Counted from the stretch's first letter, positions 23,844-32,880 are shown. The stretch: 64,000 nt of DNA from JBBRYB01 sp038238115 (GCA_038238115.1 JBBRYB010000012.1:1-64000); one strand, 5' to 3'. Notes: a model not told the origin generated them from the letters alone. Program-made: numbers and translations.

Positions 23844-24530
23844 TCAGACACTGTCGACGGCTCCCGCCAACCGCCGGTAGTGCTCGCTCGAGCACCGCAC
23901 GAGTTCGTCGGAGTCGCGGGCGAGGAAAGCCTTGAGCATGGCGGCGTGATCCGCATGCATGCGGTGCATCTGTGCGGCGCTCACCATGGCCATCGGTTGG
24001 GCCGGCTCCGTGACATTCCAGGCCAGCTCGAACATGTGCAGCAACCGGTGCATCCCCGATGGTGCCAGGAGGGCGACATGGAACCGTCTGCTCTCCCGGT
24101 GGTACGCACGAGGATCTTGGCCGGAAATGGCCGCGCCAAGGACGGTGTGAATCTCTGCCGCGACGGCGTCGTCGGCGGGCCTTGCCCGCTCGACTGCCAA
24201 TCGCAGCGCGGCTGCTTCGAGCACCTCGCGGATGACGTAGAACTCGCGCATCTCGTCGCGGGTCAGCCGTGCGACCCGGTAGCCGCCGCGTGGTTCATGA
24301 TCGACGAGACCCTCGCCGATCAGGGTCTTCAGCGATTCCCGCACCGGGATAGGGCTCACCACGAAGAATCGGGCCACGGCGTCCAGCGGGATCGGGGTCC
24401 CAGGTGGCGCCTCTCCTGCAAGGATCACCCGACGAATCTCCTCGAGGATCACCTCCTGGCTGCAGGGGTGGCCCGGGTTGACGGATGAGAGCCGCGCGAC
24501 CAACACCGACGAGCGCGAGGGCTCAGACAA
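23844..24530 (-). CDS. GntR/FadR-family (FCD) transcriptional regulator
   Basis: A 228-residue regulator. The winged helix-turn-helix spans residues 25-90 (SQEVILEEIRRVILAG, SPIPVRESLKTL, LVDHEPRGGYRVARL), and the C-terminal FCD effector domain carries metal-site-like histidines (RFHVALL, the later MHADH and SSEHYRRL). The TTG at 24530 is the start, with GAGGAGG five bases upstream. It reads in the same direction as the permease-racemase pair and probably represses it until a hydantoin-type ligand binds. The downstream palindrome is its likely operator. Confidence 0.88.
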   Translation of the reverse strand: MSEPSRSSVLVARLSSVNPGHPCSQEVILEEIRRVILAGEAPPGTPIPLDAVARFFVVSPIPVRESLKTLIGEGLVDHEPRGGYRVARLTRDEMREFYVIREVLEAAALRLAVERARPADDAVAAEIHTVLGAAISGQDPRAYHRESRRFHVALLAPSGMHRLLHMFELAWNVTEPAQPMAMVSAAQMHRMHADHAAMLKAFLARDSDELVRCSSEHYRRLAGAVDSV

Positions 24531-24778
24531 GATGTCCTCCTCGTACGGATTCCCGAGCGCCGGAGATCATTGGCTCCGTCTCGAAGTCTATTCCGCCGGC
24601 CCTGGTGTGTCCCCTACGGACACGGTCAGCGTCGTACCTGGGCGGAGGCGTTGCCGGAGCCCACGTGCCTCCACCGTGGACCCATGCAGCGGGCGAGGTG
24701 ATCCGGGGAATGGCCTCGTGGTCCGCGCCCGCCGAGTTAACGTGGCTTCTGTAGCGGGGATCCAGAAGGACGGTCACG

Positions 24779-26539
24779 ATGCCCTTGCCAACGTCTTCTC
24801 CTGCTGATCGGCGGCGCGGCCTTCCGGCTGTGTGCTCCGCGGCGGCTCTGGTGTTCGGCGTGTCCAGCGTTGTGTCAGCGGTGCTCCCCCCGGGGCACTC
24901 GCCGCTGCTGGGTCTCACCCGGCTCGGTCCCCTTCCGGACCCAGCAGCGTTGGATGGCTTGGCCGCAGCCATCGGGCTGGTGCTCCTCGTCGTCTCGTCG
25001 GGTCTGCGCCGTCGCAAGAGACGGGCCTGGTGGATGGCTATCAGCCTGACCTCTGTGGGCACCGTGGTGTGCCTCGAGGACGCGGCCACTTCCGTTGGCT
25101 CGCTGCTCCAGACACTGTTCGGGGCGGCCTTCCTGGTATGCCTGGTCAGCTCGCGTGGTCAGTTCGTGGGCGCGCCCGATCCGCGGTCGCACCGAAGAGC
25201 CGCAGCGACCCTGGTCCTGTGTGTCGCCGCGGCCACCACGGCTGGGGTGTGCTGGCTCTGGTTCCGTCACGACCAGATCTCCGGGCCGGTGACGCCACAG
25301 CTCCTGCTGGTCCATACGTTGGCCGGCCTCATCGGCGTTGACGGACCGGCCCCATTCATCTCACCTGCTGCTCGTGACCACGCCGGCTGGCTACTGGGAA
25401 GTCTCGGCACGGGGACTGCCGTCGCGGTGATGTCCTCCCTACTCCGGGGCTGGGCCCCGCATCGTCACCTGAGCGATGCCGATGAGTCGAGGCTACGAGA
25501 CCTCATCGCGACCGGCACTGACAAGGACTCCCTGGCATACTTCGCCTTGCGCCGAGACAAGACGGCGAGGTTCTCTCAATCCGGTAAGGCAGCCATCTGC
25601 TACCGCGTGGTCGGCGGCGTCTGTCTGGCCTCGGGCGACCCGCTCGGTGACACGGAAGCGTGGGCGGGCGCTATTGACGCCTGGCTTGCCGAGGCCAGGC
25701 ACTACGCCTGGACGCCAGCTGTCCTCAGTGCTAGCAAGCGAGCGGCCGAGGCTTACCGTCGAGCAGGCCTTGATGCCCTTGAGCTCGGCGACGAGGCGAT
25801 TGTGGACGTCGACTCCTTCGCTCTCAACGGGCGAGACATGCGAGGCGTTCGGCAGGCCGCCAATCGCGTTCACCGCAGGGGTGGCCGCATCACCGCGTGT
25901 CCCGTCGCCGAGCTCAGCCGGACCGAGATCCGCGAGCTTCAGCACGCCGCCGGTCGGTGGCGTGAGGGTGCCAGGGAGCGGGGCTACTCGATGGCGCTCG
26001 GCCGCTTCGCTGACCCCTTGGACGAAGGGTGCATCGTCATCCGTGCCTACGACGGCGGAGATCGGCTCCGGGGGTTCCTTCATTTTGTGCCCTGGGACCA
26101 AGACGGGCTCTCCCTGGATCTCATGCGCCGTGACCCCGCCGGCACCAACGGAGTGGTCGAAGCCATGGTCGTTGCCGCGATTACGTATGCCGAGCATCAC
26201 CGGCTGGCCCGAGTCTCCCTCAATTTCGCCACCTTCCGATCGGTCTTCGCCCGTGGCGACGAGATAGGCGCCGGGCCGGTTCTCCGAGTCACGTACGCGG
26301 TGTTGCGTTGGCTGTCTCAGCACTGGCAGATCGAGTCCCTCTACCGTGCCAACGCCAAGTACAAACCCCGCTGGGAGCCGCGCTATCTGTGCTTCGAGCG
26401 CATCACCGACATACCCAGAGTCGGCCTCGCGGCCCTGCGCGCTGAGTCCCTGATCAGCTGGGGCAGCCGGCCTGGCACCCTCCCTGCCCAACGCACGCAA
26501 TCACTCACCTCTCGGCGGCCAAGCCTGCCGACGCCGTAG
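24779..26539 (+). CDS. MprF/LysX-like membrane protein with DUF2156 aminoacyl-transferase domain
   Basis: A 586-residue protein with five or six membrane helices in the first 220 residues and a cytoplasmic DUF2156 (phosphatidylglycerol lysyltransferase-type, GNAT-like) domain after that. Recognisable segments are RDKTARFSQSGKAAICYRV, VGGVCLASGDPLGD, FALNGRDMRGVRQAANRV, LSLDLMRRDPAGTNGVVEAM and VSLNFATFRSVF. Family members transfer an amino acid from tRNA to membrane lipid, changing surface charge and resistance to cationic peptides. Unlike mycobacterial LysX there is no fused lysyl-tRNA synthetase. The ATG has AAGGACGG about 6-13 bases upstream. Confidence 0.8.
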   Translation: MPLPTSSPADRRRGLPAVCSAAALVFGVSSVVSAVLPPGHSPLLGLTRLGPLPDPAALDGLAAAIGLVLLVVSSGLRRRKRRAWWMAISLTSVGTVVCLEDAATSVGSLLQTLFGAAFLVCLVSSRGQFVGAPDPRSHRRAAATLVLCVAAATTAGVCWLWFRHDQISGPVTPQLLLVHTLAGLIGVDGPAPFISPAARDHAGWLLGSLGTGTAVAVMSSLLRGWAPHRHLSDADESRLRDLIATGTDKDSLAYFALRRDKTARFSQSGKAAICYRVVGGVCLASGDPLGDTEAWAGAIDAWLAEARHYAWTPAVLSASKRAAEAYRRAGLDALELGDEAIVDVDSFALNGRDMRGVRQAANRVHRRGGRITACPVAELSRTEIRELQHAAGRWREGARERGYSMALGRFADPLDEGCIVIRAYDGGDRLRGFLHFVPWDQDGLSLDLMRRDPAGTNGVVEAMVVAAITYAEHHRLARVSLNFATFRSVFARGDEIGAGPVLRVTYAVLRWLSQHWQIESLYRANAKYKPRWEPRYLCFERITDIPRVGLAALRAESLISWGSRPGTLPAQRTQSLTSRRPSLPTP

Positions 26540-26923
26540 CTGAGGTAGCTGACGGACGCTGCGTCGAGACCAGTTGGCGGACCGGATCGCCGTCGACAGG
26601 ACGAAACTTGCGGAGGCCCGCGACGGCCATCAGGTTCGCGTGATCGACCCAGGGGATGGATCAACTGCTGGCAACGGCGCCTGATGAGGCCGGGACGCTG
26701 ACCTCTGCGATCCGCAAGCTCAAGGAGGAACAGACCGGTGAACCCCGCCGAGGCGCGTCGAGGAGGTGCACTGGACGACACAGGTGCCGAAGGACGCCGA
26801 TGTGTCGACCATCCGGGGCGAGGAACTGGTTAGGGTGATGGCCGGGCGATATCTCCGCGTCAGCTCTTGCCACATGTTCGGTCCAACGGCGACACGGACA
26901 ATACTTCTCAGGGACGGTTTCAA
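26540..26923. other. Interval with no supported gene
   Basis: Open frames in both strands here are short and have no recognisable domains. The right end holds the probable promoter and ribosome site (GGGACGG) of the glycosyltransferase gene. Confidence 0.4.
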
Positions 26924-28654
26924 TTGGGTGCGGTCGCTTCGTCGCCGAGGAGGCCCGAACGCGTTCGCTCGCGTCTCAGCGGTGACATCGCGTGGTACGC
27001 CGGAGCTGTGCTGGTCGGCGCTGTCCTGAATGTCGTCGCAGCCATCAACCAGCCCTACAGCTACGACGAGGTCCAGCAGGTCACCCCATACGGCAGCAAC
27101 AGCGTTGTCGAGATCACCACCGCCACCCGCCAGCCTCCGTTGGACCCGCTCCTCGGAGCATTGGCCGAGCACCTGTTCGGGGTAGGTCAGATTCAGGACC
27201 GCCTGGTGCCCCTCCTCGCCGGGATCGGCACACTGATCTTGACGAGCGTGCTGCTCCGGCGGCTGGGCACGGGAGGCGCTGGCGCCTTCGCGGTCTTGAC
27301 GCTCGCCACGGCGCCTCTGATGGTCCGCTACAGCACCTACGCCCGGCCGTACGCGCTGCCGCTCTTCTTCATGATGGTCTTCGTCTGTGCGGCGCTGCAG
27401 TGGATCGACCAGCGCCAGCGGCGGTCTCTGATAATCGCCGCCGCCACGGCCGTTGCCCTTCCCTTGACGCGCGTCCCCGAGCCGACGGCGTTCCTCGTCA
27501 CGACGGCGGTCATGCTGACGTTGCTCTACCACCGCGGGCGCCTCTCCTGGGACCAGATCTGGCCATTGATTCTCGCGAGTCTAGGCCCGCTGATCTTCAT
27601 CGGCTTCCCGTTGTCCGCGATCCTTGCCACCACAGCTAGTAACTTCTTCGACCCCAGTCCCGCGGGCGTCATCGACCGCTTTCCCAGCGGCGTACACGAG
27701 ATCATCTCGTCCGTGGTGCCCCTGTTCGCGACCAGCTTTCCGTGGTGGCCTATCACCTTGCTGACCATCGTCGCCGCGCTTGCAGTCCCCGCCTCACGAC
27801 GCACGTTGTTCCAGTGGTGGATCTGGTGGCCCTTCTTGGCGGCTCCGGTGGCCTTTCTGCTCGCCTACCACTTCCTGAACCCGTTCAGTTTCTTCAGTCT
27901 CCCCTACCGGGCCAGGGCCCAGTACTTCTTCCTGCCCGCCTATGTCCTCCTCGTCGCGGCACTGAGCTCAGCTGTGGCCAGGGGGAAAGGCATCCTGCCA
28001 CAGCTGCGGATTGGCTTGTCTGTACTCCTCGGTGCGCTCCTTGTGGGTCAGCTGCCCGCCACCGCCGACGTCGTACTGCGCAACGCTGCGCCTGACTTCA
28101 GCCAGATCTCCGATGTGCTCACGCAAGAGGTTCCCGACGACGCGATCGTGCTCTACGACCGACCAAGTCCCGCCGGTCAGTCACGTCAGCCTTTCATCGG
28201 GTCACCCAGATATATGGGTCAGACGCCCTACGTGGGCACGGTCTTCGATCTGACGACCGACGCAACCAGCATCCCCCGGACCGGTCCGGTCTACGTCCTC
28301 ATCAACGGCCAGTGCGCGTCCCCAGGGCGGTGTGAGCCGACCCGCTCGCCGTGGGACGAAGATGTTTCCGGATGGCGGATCGCGGGCGAGATCGAGCGGT
28401 TCACCCTGTATCAGCCCACGCAGGAGCAAACCGGCCGCAGCGGTGTCATCAAGGCCATGCGTGCCTTCGGGGACGCCCTGGGCCCGGAACTGGGGTACGT
28501 GGAGACGTTCACTGCCTCAGCCCTGCTCAGGGACCAGGGGAGGACGTCGAAGGCCAAGGCACTCATCGCGCAGTTGTACGCCGAGGCGGGTCCCGGCGTC
28601 GCGCAACGCATCCGGGCGGTGGCGCAGACGGAACATCTCGCTCCCTTCAAGTGA
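26924..28654 (+). CDS. GT-C-type membrane glycosyltransferase (GT39/ArnT-like)
   Basis: A 576-residue polytopic protein with about ten membrane helices and a periplasmic C-terminal portion. The YSYDEVQQ acidic pair in the first external loop is the catalytic signature of lipid-phosphosugar-dependent GT-C enzymes (PMT/ArnT class). RPYALPLFFM and FSLPYRARAQYFF match conserved loops. It probably transfers a sugar from a polyprenyl-phosphate donor to a cell-wall or protein acceptor. I prefer the TTG at 26924 because GGGACGG lies six bases upstream; an earlier TTG at 26867 would add 19 residues without a good ribosome site. The acceptor is unknown. Confidence 0.75.
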   Translation: MGAVASSPRRPERVRSRLSGDIAWYAGAVLVGAVLNVVAAINQPYSYDEVQQVTPYGSNSVVEITTATRQPPLDPLLGALAEHLFGVGQIQDRLVPLLAGIGTLILTSVLLRRLGTGGAGAFAVLTLATAPLMVRYSTYARPYALPLFFMMVFVCAALQWIDQRQRRSLIIAAATAVALPLTRVPEPTAFLVTTAVMLTLLYHRGRLSWDQIWPLILASLGPLIFIGFPLSAILATTASNFFDPSPAGVIDRFPSGVHEIISSVVPLFATSFPWWPITLLTIVAALAVPASRRTLFQWWIWWPFLAAPVAFLLAYHFLNPFSFFSLPYRARAQYFFLPAYVLLVAALSSAVARGKGILPQLRIGLSVLLGALLVGQLPATADVVLRNAAPDFSQISDVLTQEVPDDAIVLYDRPSPAGQSRQPFIGSPRYMGQTPYVGTVFDLTTDATSIPRTGPVYVLINGQCASPGRCEPTRSPWDEDVSGWRIAGEIERFTLYQPTQEQTGRSGVIKAMRAFGDALGPELGYVETFTASALLRDQGRTSKAKALIAQLYAEAGPGVAQRIRAVAQTEHLAPFK

Positions 28655-28672
28655 CGCCTAACGGATCCCCGG

Positions 28673-28722
28673 ATTCGTCCTGCCGAGGTCGGGGATGGCG
28701 AGCCCCGGGCAGCAGGACGAAT
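28673..28722. terminator. Nested inverted repeat between convergent genes
   Basis: Perfect 11-base arms ATTCGTCCTGC (28673-28683) and GCAGGACGAAT (28712-28722) enclose a second hairpin, CGGGG...CCCCG (28690-28707). It sits between the convergent glycosyltransferase and terC genes, and a bidirectional terminator is the simplest reading. There is no U tract, as is common in actinobacteria. Confidence 0.6.
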
Positions 28723-28741
28723 GGCCCCGAGTAGGTGACGA

Positions 28742-29731
28742 CTAGTCCTGGTTGCTGTCGGCGCCGCGGCGGTCGAAATGGTCCTTGCCGAGACTTCCGG
28801 CGGTGGTCACCGCGAGCGTCACCACGATGAAGCTGAGGGAGGCCGCGATGCCGATCTCGGGAAGGTGCACGGGGCCGATGGCGTCCACATGTGAACCGTG
28901 CAGGGCCTCGATGATGAGCTTGACCCCGATGAAGGCCAAGATGACCGACAACCCCACGTTGAGGTAGACGAGGCGTTCGAGCAGGCCTCCGATGAGGAAG
29001 TACAGCTGGCGAAGGCCCATCAGGGCGAAGGCGTTCGCGGTGAAGACGATGTAGGGGTCTTGCGTCAGCCCGAAGATCGCCGGGATCGAGTCCAGAGCGA
29101 AGACCACGTTCGCTAGGCCGATCGCGGTGATCACGATAGCCATCGGGGTGAACATCCGGCGACCATCGATCCGCGTGACGATGTCGTCGTCGACATAGTC
29201 CGGTGTGGTGGGCAACACCCGACGCAGGGCCCGCACGGCCGCGTTCTCGCGGAAGTCGTCCTCGTCGTTCTCGCCCTCGACCGCCAGCCGCACAGCGGTA
29301 TAGATCAAGAAGGCACCGAAGAGGTAGAAGACCCAGCTGAAGGCCGCGATCGCAGCCGCTCCGGCGGCGATGCAGACGCCACGCAGCACCAGCGACACCA
29401 CGATGCCGATGTAGAGCACCTTGTCCTGCGCGACGGAGGGCACGGCGAAGCGCGCCATGATGATCACGAAGACGAACAGGTTGTCGACGCTGAGGCTGTA
29501 CTCGGTGATGTAACCGGCGACGAACTCGCCGCCACGAGCCCCCCCGGCGAAGCTGAAGAGACCGGCGGCGAAGACGGCCGCCAGGCTGACGTAGAAGACT
29601 GCCCAACCGGTGGCGTCCTTGACCGTGACGGCGCGGCGGCGCCGAGCGATCACCGTCAGGTCGAGGCCGACGATGAGCAGCAGCACCACGATCGTGATGA
29701 GCCACACGGACAGCGGTACAGGGTTGGACAC
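28742..29731 (-). CDS. TerC-family membrane protein (manganese exporter type)
   Basis: A 329-residue integral membrane protein of the TerC/Alx family. It has about eight helices and the two conserved acidic motifs in membrane segments, LSVDNLFVF and ALDSIPA, which form the predicted metal path. The GTG at 29731 is chosen because GGAGG lies six bases upstream. That Shine-Dalgarno is complementary to the end of an upstream riboswitch-like element, which supports both the start and manganese control. The likely role is Mn2+ efflux, possibly for metalation of exported enzymes. Confidence 0.9.
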   Translation of the reverse strand: MSNPVPLSVWLITIVVLLLIVGLDLTVIARRRRAVTVKDATGWAVFYVSLAAVFAAGLFSFAGGARGGEFVAGYITEYSLSVDNLFVFVIIMARFAVPSVAQDKVLYIGIVVSLVLRGVCIAAGAAAIAAFSWVFYLFGAFLIYTAVRLAVEGENDEDDFRENAAVRALRRVLPTTPDYVDDDIVTRIDGRRMFTPMAIVITAIGLANVVFALDSIPAIFGLTQDPYIVFTANAFALMGLRQLYFLIGGLLERLVYLNVGLSVILAFIGVKLIIEALHGSHVDAIGPVHLPEIGIAASLSFIVVTLAVTTAGSLGKDHFDRRGADSNQD

Positions 29732-29735
29732 AGGC

Positions 29736-29863
29736 GACCTCCGGACGACGACGTCAGTTCCGGAGGTCTCTTCCGCCCTGGGTCGGGCCGACAGCACCGG
29801 GCGCGCCGCTTGAAGACGTGCCGTGATGACGACGCTGTCGCGAAGGAATACTCCCCTCCTCGC
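29736..29863 (-). ncRNA. Manganese (yybP-ykoY) riboswitch with ribosome-site expression platform
   Basis: Read on the minus strand, the leader begins with GAGG followed by the GGGGAGTA motif of loop L1 (29856-29849). It then contains TCGTCATCACGG, matching the conserved second metal-site loop region, and closes with GAAGAGACCTCC (ending at 29762), which pairs with the 5' GGAGG to form P1. The 3' strand GACCTCCGG (29768-29760) is also exactly complementary over nine bases to the Shine-Dalgarno segment CCGGAGGTC (29744-29736). Without Mn2+ the ribosome site would be sequestered. Closing P1 on Mn2+ binding would release it and switch TerC on. Identification is from remembered consensus and pairing logic. 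Confidence 0.75.
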
Positions 29864-30005
29864 TGTCGGCAGTCTGCCCTAGACCGACCCCCCGGGTCGA
29901 ACTCGGCTCGAAGAAGGCGTTGAGGGCAGAGGCCCTCGTGGCGCTGACAAGCCGGCCTGGGGCGGTACGCGATACTGGCGCGGTGAAGTCCGCTTTAGCC
30001 TTTCG

Positions 30006-30716
30006 ATGCGCCGGTTCCTGACGGCTCGCGCTCTCGGCCTGGCCGTCGTGGCGCTCGTCCTCATGGCGGCCATGGTGGCGCTCGGTTTTTGGCAGCTCGG
30101 TGCGTACGACGAGCACCAGCGAGACGACGCCCGCGCCGCGTCGCAGCGTGCACCGATCCCGCTCGACGACGCTCTCGGCGCAGACAGCGGATTCCCCAGC
30201 GGCTCGCTCGGGCGGCCGGTGACCGCCCAGGGTCGCTACGCCGCCACCGAGCAGATCTACGCCCGGCACGTCCCAGGCGCGGACGGCCTCCTCGCGGTCG
30301 TGACGCCCTTGGTCACCGACACCGGCTCAGCTATCCTCGTCGTCCGTGGGACCACCCCGGCTGGCGGCGACGCGCAGCCCCCCACCGGCCCGGTGTGCGT
30401 CGAAGGAATCCTGCAGCCGTCTGACGCCGTCGGCGCCGCGCTGGACTCCGGCCGAGTCACCGACGGCATCCGGATCTCGAGCCTCGTCAATGACATCGAC
30501 GAGGACCTGTACGCCGGCTACATCGTGCTCACCAGCAGCAGCCCAGGCGATGCGCTCACGCCGCTTTCCCCGCCGCCAGCCGACCCCTCGCGCTGGGCCG
30601 GCTTCCGCAATCTGCTGTACGCCGTCCAGTGGTGGGTCTTCGCCGCCTTCGTCGCCTTCATGTGGTGGCGGATCGTCACCGACGCCGACGCACCCGAGCA
30701 CGAACGGGTGGGATAG
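30006..30716 (+). CDS. SURF1 family protein (cytochrome oxidase assembly factor)
   Basis: A 236-residue membrane protein with one helix at each end, the classic SURF1 layout. The N-terminal LGFWQLGAYDEHQ motif follows helix 1, the extracytoplasmic core includes VVRGTTPA, and the C-terminal helix begins FRNLLYAVQWWVFAAF. SURF1 proteins help assemble heme a3/copper-containing cytochrome c oxidase. The gene is divergent from terC and the first of three plus-strand genes with short gaps. Confidence 0.9.
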   Translation: MRRFLTARALGLAVVALVLMAAMVALGFWQLGAYDEHQRDDARAASQRAPIPLDDALGADSGFPSGSLGRPVTAQGRYAATEQIYARHVPGADGLLAVVTPLVTDTGSAILVVRGTTPAGGDAQPPTGPVCVEGILQPSDAVGAALDSGRVTDGIRISSLVNDIDEDLYAGYIVLTSSSPGDALTPLSPPPADPSRWAGFRNLLYAVQWWVFAAFVAFMWWRIVTDADAPEHERVG

Positions 30717-30725
30717 CGTCACGCC

Positions 30726-31061
30726 GTGAGGGGATTCCTGCTGCGGTACCGCGTGATGGCGTACGTCGTGGGCACCCTCCTCATCATCTTGGTGCTGCTC
30801 GGCGTCCCGCTGAAGTACCTCACCGCGGCAGGCACCAGCCCTCAGCAGCTCGGTGACTGGATCACGACCTACTTGGGCATCCTGCACGGCTGGCTCTACA
30901 TGATCTTCCTGGTGGTTGCGGCCATGCTGGCCCGCAAAGCCAGGTTCCCGCTCGGTTTCACGGTGTTGATTCTCGTGCTCGGCACTGTCCCGATCCTGAG
31001 TTTCGTCGCGGAGCGACAAGCGACGAGACGGGTCCGCGCGACAGTAGCCGAGCTGCACTGA
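30726..31061 (+). CDS. DUF3817 membrane protein
   Basis: A 111-residue protein with three hydrophobic helices (about 10-30, 45-68, 75-93). It has the DUF3817 signatures RYRVMAYVVGTLL at the start and HGWLYMIFLVVA in the middle. GTG start at 30726, nine bases after the SURF1 stop. Members are widespread in actinobacteria next to respiratory or cell-envelope genes; function unknown. Confidence 0.85.
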   Translation: MRGFLLRYRVMAYVVGTLLIILVLLGVPLKYLTAAGTSPQQLGDWITTYLGILHGWLYMIFLVVAAMLARKARFPLGFTVLILVLGTVPILSFVAERQATRRVRATVAELH

Positions 31062-31814
31062 GTGATGGCGTCGCCCGAGCCCGCTGCGCGGGTCGCAGCG
31101 GTGCTTGGTGAGGTGAGCCCACTGGGGGGCTTCTTTGCTGTCGCGCAGCGACTGGACCGCGGTGTGTGGCGACCCATGAGCGAGCTGCGCGACGATCCCA
31201 CCGCGATGCGGTCGCGCATCGACGCCACCGGGGCTGGTTTGGCGAAGAGGTCGAGACGATCCGCCGCCACGCTCGACGCGAAGGCTGTCGCGTCGACCAC
31301 CCACCTCGCACTCGCCGCTCGCCTGCTGTCGCCGGCGGTGGCCAGCGCGGTGCTGGCAGGTGTGGTCCCGGCGATGTCCCTGGCGGCGGCTTGGTGGCAA
31401 CCGCACTCACCGGACCCGACGCCGCTCGCGCTCCCGGAAGCTGGAGGTGAGATCGTCGGCCCGGATGACCCGCTGCGGCTGGCCGCTACGCTCCACAGGC
31501 TTGTCATCGACACCGCCATGCGCGACCTGGTCCTGTCGACGCAGGCGGTCCAGGCTGTGTCGGCTCAGGTGCTCTGGGGCAACGTGGCATCCGCACTCGC
31601 CACCGCTGCCGCGCTCGTGACCGCCGTGCGACCGGATCGGGCCGCTCAGGCATCCCAGCTCGTCGCCGCGGTGCTCAACCGCGGTGAGCTCGCGGATGCG
31701 GGCTCGTTCTCAGGTCCCGGCCGACGGTTTCGTCGCCGCAGCTGTTGCCTGTTCTACCGCTTGCCCGAGGCGGGGCTCTGCGGGGACTGCGTTCTGCTCG
31801 CCGGTGACGGCTGA
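31062..31814 (+). CDS. FhuF-like (2Fe-2S)-binding protein
   Basis: A 250-residue protein whose C-terminus (CC, ten residues, then CGDC) is the FhuF-type 2Fe-2S cluster motif found in ferric-siderophore reductases. The upstream region is Ala-rich and helical, with a conserved-looking LAAAWWQPHSPDP segment. Translation starts at GTG 31062, immediately after the DUF3817 stop, or at the adjacent ATG 31065. It probably reduces Fe(III) or acts in cofactor or iron handling. Its stop codon lies inside the first unit of a tandem repeat. Confidence 0.75.
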   Translation: MMASPEPAARVAAVLGEVSPLGGFFAVAQRLDRGVWRPMSELRDDPTAMRSRIDATGAGLAKRSRRSAATLDAKAVASTTHLALAARLLSPAVASAVLAGVVPAMSLAAAWWQPHSPDPTPLALPEAGGEIVGPDDPLRLAATLHRLVIDTAMRDLVLSTQAVQAVSAQVLWGNVASALATAAALVTAVRPDRAAQASQLVAAVLNRGELADAGSFSGPGRRFRRRSCCLFYRLPEAGLCGDCVLLAGDG

Positions 31815-31914
31815 GCTGAGTTCGCCGCGCGCGAACGGCTGAGTCGAGTACGCCGCGCGGACGGCTGAGTCGAGTACGCCGCGCGGACGGCTGAGTTGAG
31901 TACGCCGCGCGCGG
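31807..31914. repeat. Four tandem 26-28-bp repeats between convergent genes
   Basis: Units begin ACGGCTGAG and end CGCCGCGCG(CG)G/A, at 31807, 31835, 31861 and 31887. The second and third are identical 26-mers; the first and fourth carry an extra CG pair and substitutions. The stop of the Fe-S protein is the TGA inside unit 1. GC-rich self-complementary parts may form terminator-like structures between the convergent genes. Confidence 0.75.
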
Positions 31915-31923
31915 ACGGCCGGC

Positions 31924-32619
31924 TCAAACGTCCCGCTTCTCCAGCGGCTCGTCAGGAGTGGTGGGAACGGGTGACTCCACCGTCTCCTCCGAGGCGAGCG
32001 GGGCCGTGGGCGCGGTATCTGACTCGTCTGCTATCGCATCGGTAGTAGTGGCCGCCGCCGGCGTACTGGGGGCGGGGCTCTGTGCACGGCTCGGCGAAGC
32101 GGCGGAGGCGTCGCGGCCAGCCGTCCAGGCGGGGTCGGCATCGCGTCCGCTGATCTGCTTGTAGATGAAGGCCGCAAGACCGCCGAGGCCGATCAGGATC
32201 AACACGTTGCGCAGCCTGTGGCTCGGCTTCGGCTCCTCGACGATGCCGAGCTTCACCGCGGCCTGTCGGCCCCGAGCCCTGCCTGCGGCGACGGCCGCCT
32301 CCGCAGCGGGTGCGATACGGTCTCGCGCGTCCTCGACGACAGGTGCCAGCCGGTCCCGGGCATCGTCCACCAGAGGACCGATCCGGTCGCGGGCGTCCTC
32401 GACGACCGGTGTCAGCCGGTCCCGGGCGTCATCCACGAGGGGACCGATCCGGTCGCGGGCGTCGCTGACCGCGGGACCCACGGTCGAGGCGACCGCAAGG
32501 ACGGCCTGTTCGGTCGCCGAGCCGATCTTGTCCATCGCCGTCTCGGCAGCCGGCCTGACTGCTCCGCGGGCGTCGTCAGCCGCCGAGGCGATCTTCTTGC
32601 GGGCGTTCCTGGTGGCCAC
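31924..32619 (-). CDS. Membrane-anchored protein with 11-residue amphipathic repeats
   Basis: A 231-residue protein. Residues 53-107 consist of five consecutive 11-residue repeats of the form DARDR(I/L)xPxV(D/E), predicted as one long amphipathic helix similar in principle to apolipoprotein or LEA-type repeats. A single membrane helix (NVLILIGLGGLAAFIYKQI, about 136-154) and a disordered Ala/Thr/Glu/Pro tail follow. Similar short proteins are common in actinobacteria near crgA; their role is unknown, perhaps envelope binding. The repeats are also visible as near-identical 33-base DNA blocks. Confidence 0.7.
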   Translation of the reverse strand: MATRNARKKIASAADDARGAVRPAAETAMDKIGSATEQAVLAVASTVGPAVSDARDRIGPLVDDARDRLTPVVEDARDRIGPLVDDARDRLAPVVEDARDRIAPAAEAAVAAGRARGRQAAVKLGIVEEPKPSHRLRNVLILIGLGGLAAFIYKQISGRDADPAWTAGRDASAASPSRAQSPAPSTPAAATTTDAIADESDTAPTAPLASEETVESPVPTTPDEPLEKRDV

Positions 32620-32880
32620 CGATTGCTCCTGTCGTGTATCGAGAACTCGTCTTCACAAGGCGGCAGGCTGCTGCCGCCATCTCCTACTCTTACGCATTGG
32701 CCTTCGATACACCACCGCCGGGTCCTGTCCCCTGGCACCGCTTGAGCGTCATGCAAAGATGGATGACGCCGGTGCGGCCTTGGCTCACCTGACTATTCGG
32801 GGCCGAGGGCGCCCGCGGGACATACGACACGAAGGGCGGAAAAGGAATTGGCCGACGGACAAGAATTGAGTGACGGAACG

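Noticed and set aside
31807..31914. Possible CRISPR array
   Set aside because: Head-to-tail repeats without spacers; the first overlaps a stop codon.
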